Shown: piece by piece, positions 51,562-52,110 of the stretch
Layout of the letters: the number at the start of each line of letters is the position of its first letter
Position numbering within the stretch: the first letter of the stretch is position 1
Assembly (NCBI RefSeq): GCF_000417505.1
Contig: NZ_APHY01000015.1
Coordinates: 1 to 52,110, forward strand
From: Megasphaera sp. NM10
Lineage (GTDB): Bacteria; Bacillota; Negativicutes; Veillonellales; Megasphaeraceae
Reading direction: 5' to 3'
DNA length: 52,110 nt
Position numbers and translations under genes: made by a program
Notes under the pieces: model-generated
What the model saw: only the letters and a program-made list of their open reading frames with translations
What the model was told of the DNA's origin: nothing
Database searches by the model: none

Positions 51562-52110
51562 TAGTGTCAAGATTCTTTCGCAAATTCATTTCATCCGCCA
51601 GTAAATATCGTAATCAGATATATGGATTTTCCTCGTCATTTGGCTGCTCAATTTCCATCTTGAATAGATGCTCCATGTCCATATAGCGTTTTGAGCCCCA
51701 TTCCGAGGCGGCAACATGACGAAGTCTGGCACAGACGAGCATCAAAGCACTGTTGCCGTCAGGAAAGGCACCAATGGCCCGTGTACGGCGGCGTATCTCG
51801 CGATTCACCCGTTCTGTTAGGTTATTCGTGCGGATCCGGCTCCAGTGTTCTGTTGGAAAATCCATATAGGTCAAGGTTTCGCCCACGCTGTCCTCGACTT
51901 TCTTGGCTGCGGATAAAAGCTTCATTTCACGGAGCTTGGCGGCAATGGAGACCGCCTTTTCCTGTGCAGCTTCCTTGCTCTCCTGCGCGTGGATTGCCTT
52001 GAGCATTAAGGTAACCTGCTTCATCTTAGTCTTTGGCGTCACTGTGAAGACGTTCCGGTAAAAATGGACCGTGCAGCGTTGGTATTTGGCTTCAGGAAAG
52101 ACTACAGGGA
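51559..52110 (-). mobile_element. IS256-family insertion sequence, runs off the window
   Basis: The element begins at about 51559 with GTAGTGTCAAGATTCTTTCG, related to the terminal sequences at 190 and 49946. It splits the AAA gene. Only its 3' part is visible. Confidence 0.75.
51614..52110 (-). CDS. IS256-family (Mutator) transposase, partial
   Basis: The minus-strand frame is open from the window edge to a stop at 51614 (about 165 residues). FPEAKYQRCTVHFYRNVF is the signature YQRCxVH.xRN block of Mutator transposases, preceded in full proteins by the second catalytic Asp. RTNNLTERVNREIRRRTRAIGAFPDGNSALMLVCARLRHV contains the third catalytic acid (NNLTERVNREIRRR) and the AFP block. The first catalytic Asp lies outside the window. 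It catalyses transposition of its own element. Confidence 0.9.
   Translation of the reverse strand, partial: PVVFPEAKYQRCTVHFYRNVFTVTPKTKMKQVTLMLKAIHAQESKEAAQEKAVSIAAKLREMKLLSAAKKVEDSVGETLTYMDFPTEHWSRIRTNNLTERVNREIRRRTRAIGAFPDGNSALMLVCARLRHVAASEWGSKRYMDMEHLFKMEIEQPNDEENPYI

Overview
The window looks like a chromosomal segment of a Negativicutes bacterium, most likely Megasphaera or a close relative. This is inferred from protein sequence only: a Firmicutes-type PolC, single-gene hbd and crt of the butyrate/C4 pathway, an FeoA/FeoB cluster with a Cys-rich partner, and GC-rich coding sequence cut by AT-rich accessory patches. No rRNA, tRNA or CRISPR array was seen.

Layout. 1-1.6 kb is AT-rich and foreign: the 3' end of an IS256-family element abuts the 3' part of a helicase/Vsr-type endonuclease gene. 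1.6-9.9 kb holds metabolic and transport genes (esterase, amino acid permease, D-2-hydroxyacid dehydrogenase, YigZ, an XRE regulator, M18 aminopeptidase, TrkH). 10-13.6 kb is comEA-comEC-holA. 13.9-22 kb carries vanW, polC, a TrpR-like yerC, an unknown gene and an FGGY sugar kinase. 23-24.9 kb holds hbd and crt, both with highly expressed style codon use. 25-26.9 kb is a decayed secreted esterase/Sel1 gene. 27.2-35.0 kb is the heat-shock cluster hrcA-grpE-dnaK-dnaJ-prmA-rsmE-mtaB, then hinT. 35.8-38.8 kb is yraN-comM-dprA. 39.8-43.2 kb is an unusual P1B-ATPase operon with three HMA-like modules lacking CxxC. 43.4-46.9 kb is an iron-uptake operon (DUF2325, feoA, feoB, Cys-rich partner) with a Fur-like box. 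47-48.4 kb holds an ion transporter. 48.6-52.1 kb is a second AT-rich accessory zone: a lone nuclease-like gene between two copies of a 36-nt hairpin repeat, a relic IS256 end, and a small gene plus a MORN-AAA ATPase gene cut by another IS256-family element.

Two features dominate beyond the genes. First, gaps are packed with short interspersed repeats: GTAGGGGC-ended palindromes (A), CTCTCAGTCAGCTTCGCTGA-type repeats (B), a mobile roughly 70-nt unit (C), and AT-rich TTTAAATTTAAA elements with CTAACCA-like heptads (D). Most intrinsic terminators share nearly the same stem (CTGTCG...CGACAG), which invites comparison with inverted uptake sequences in other competent diderms. Second, at least nine genes, including dnaK and polC, are broken by one-base indels, mostly in short homopolymers. 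That pattern points to sequence error rather than biology, so these genes are described as intact families with a flagged frameshift.
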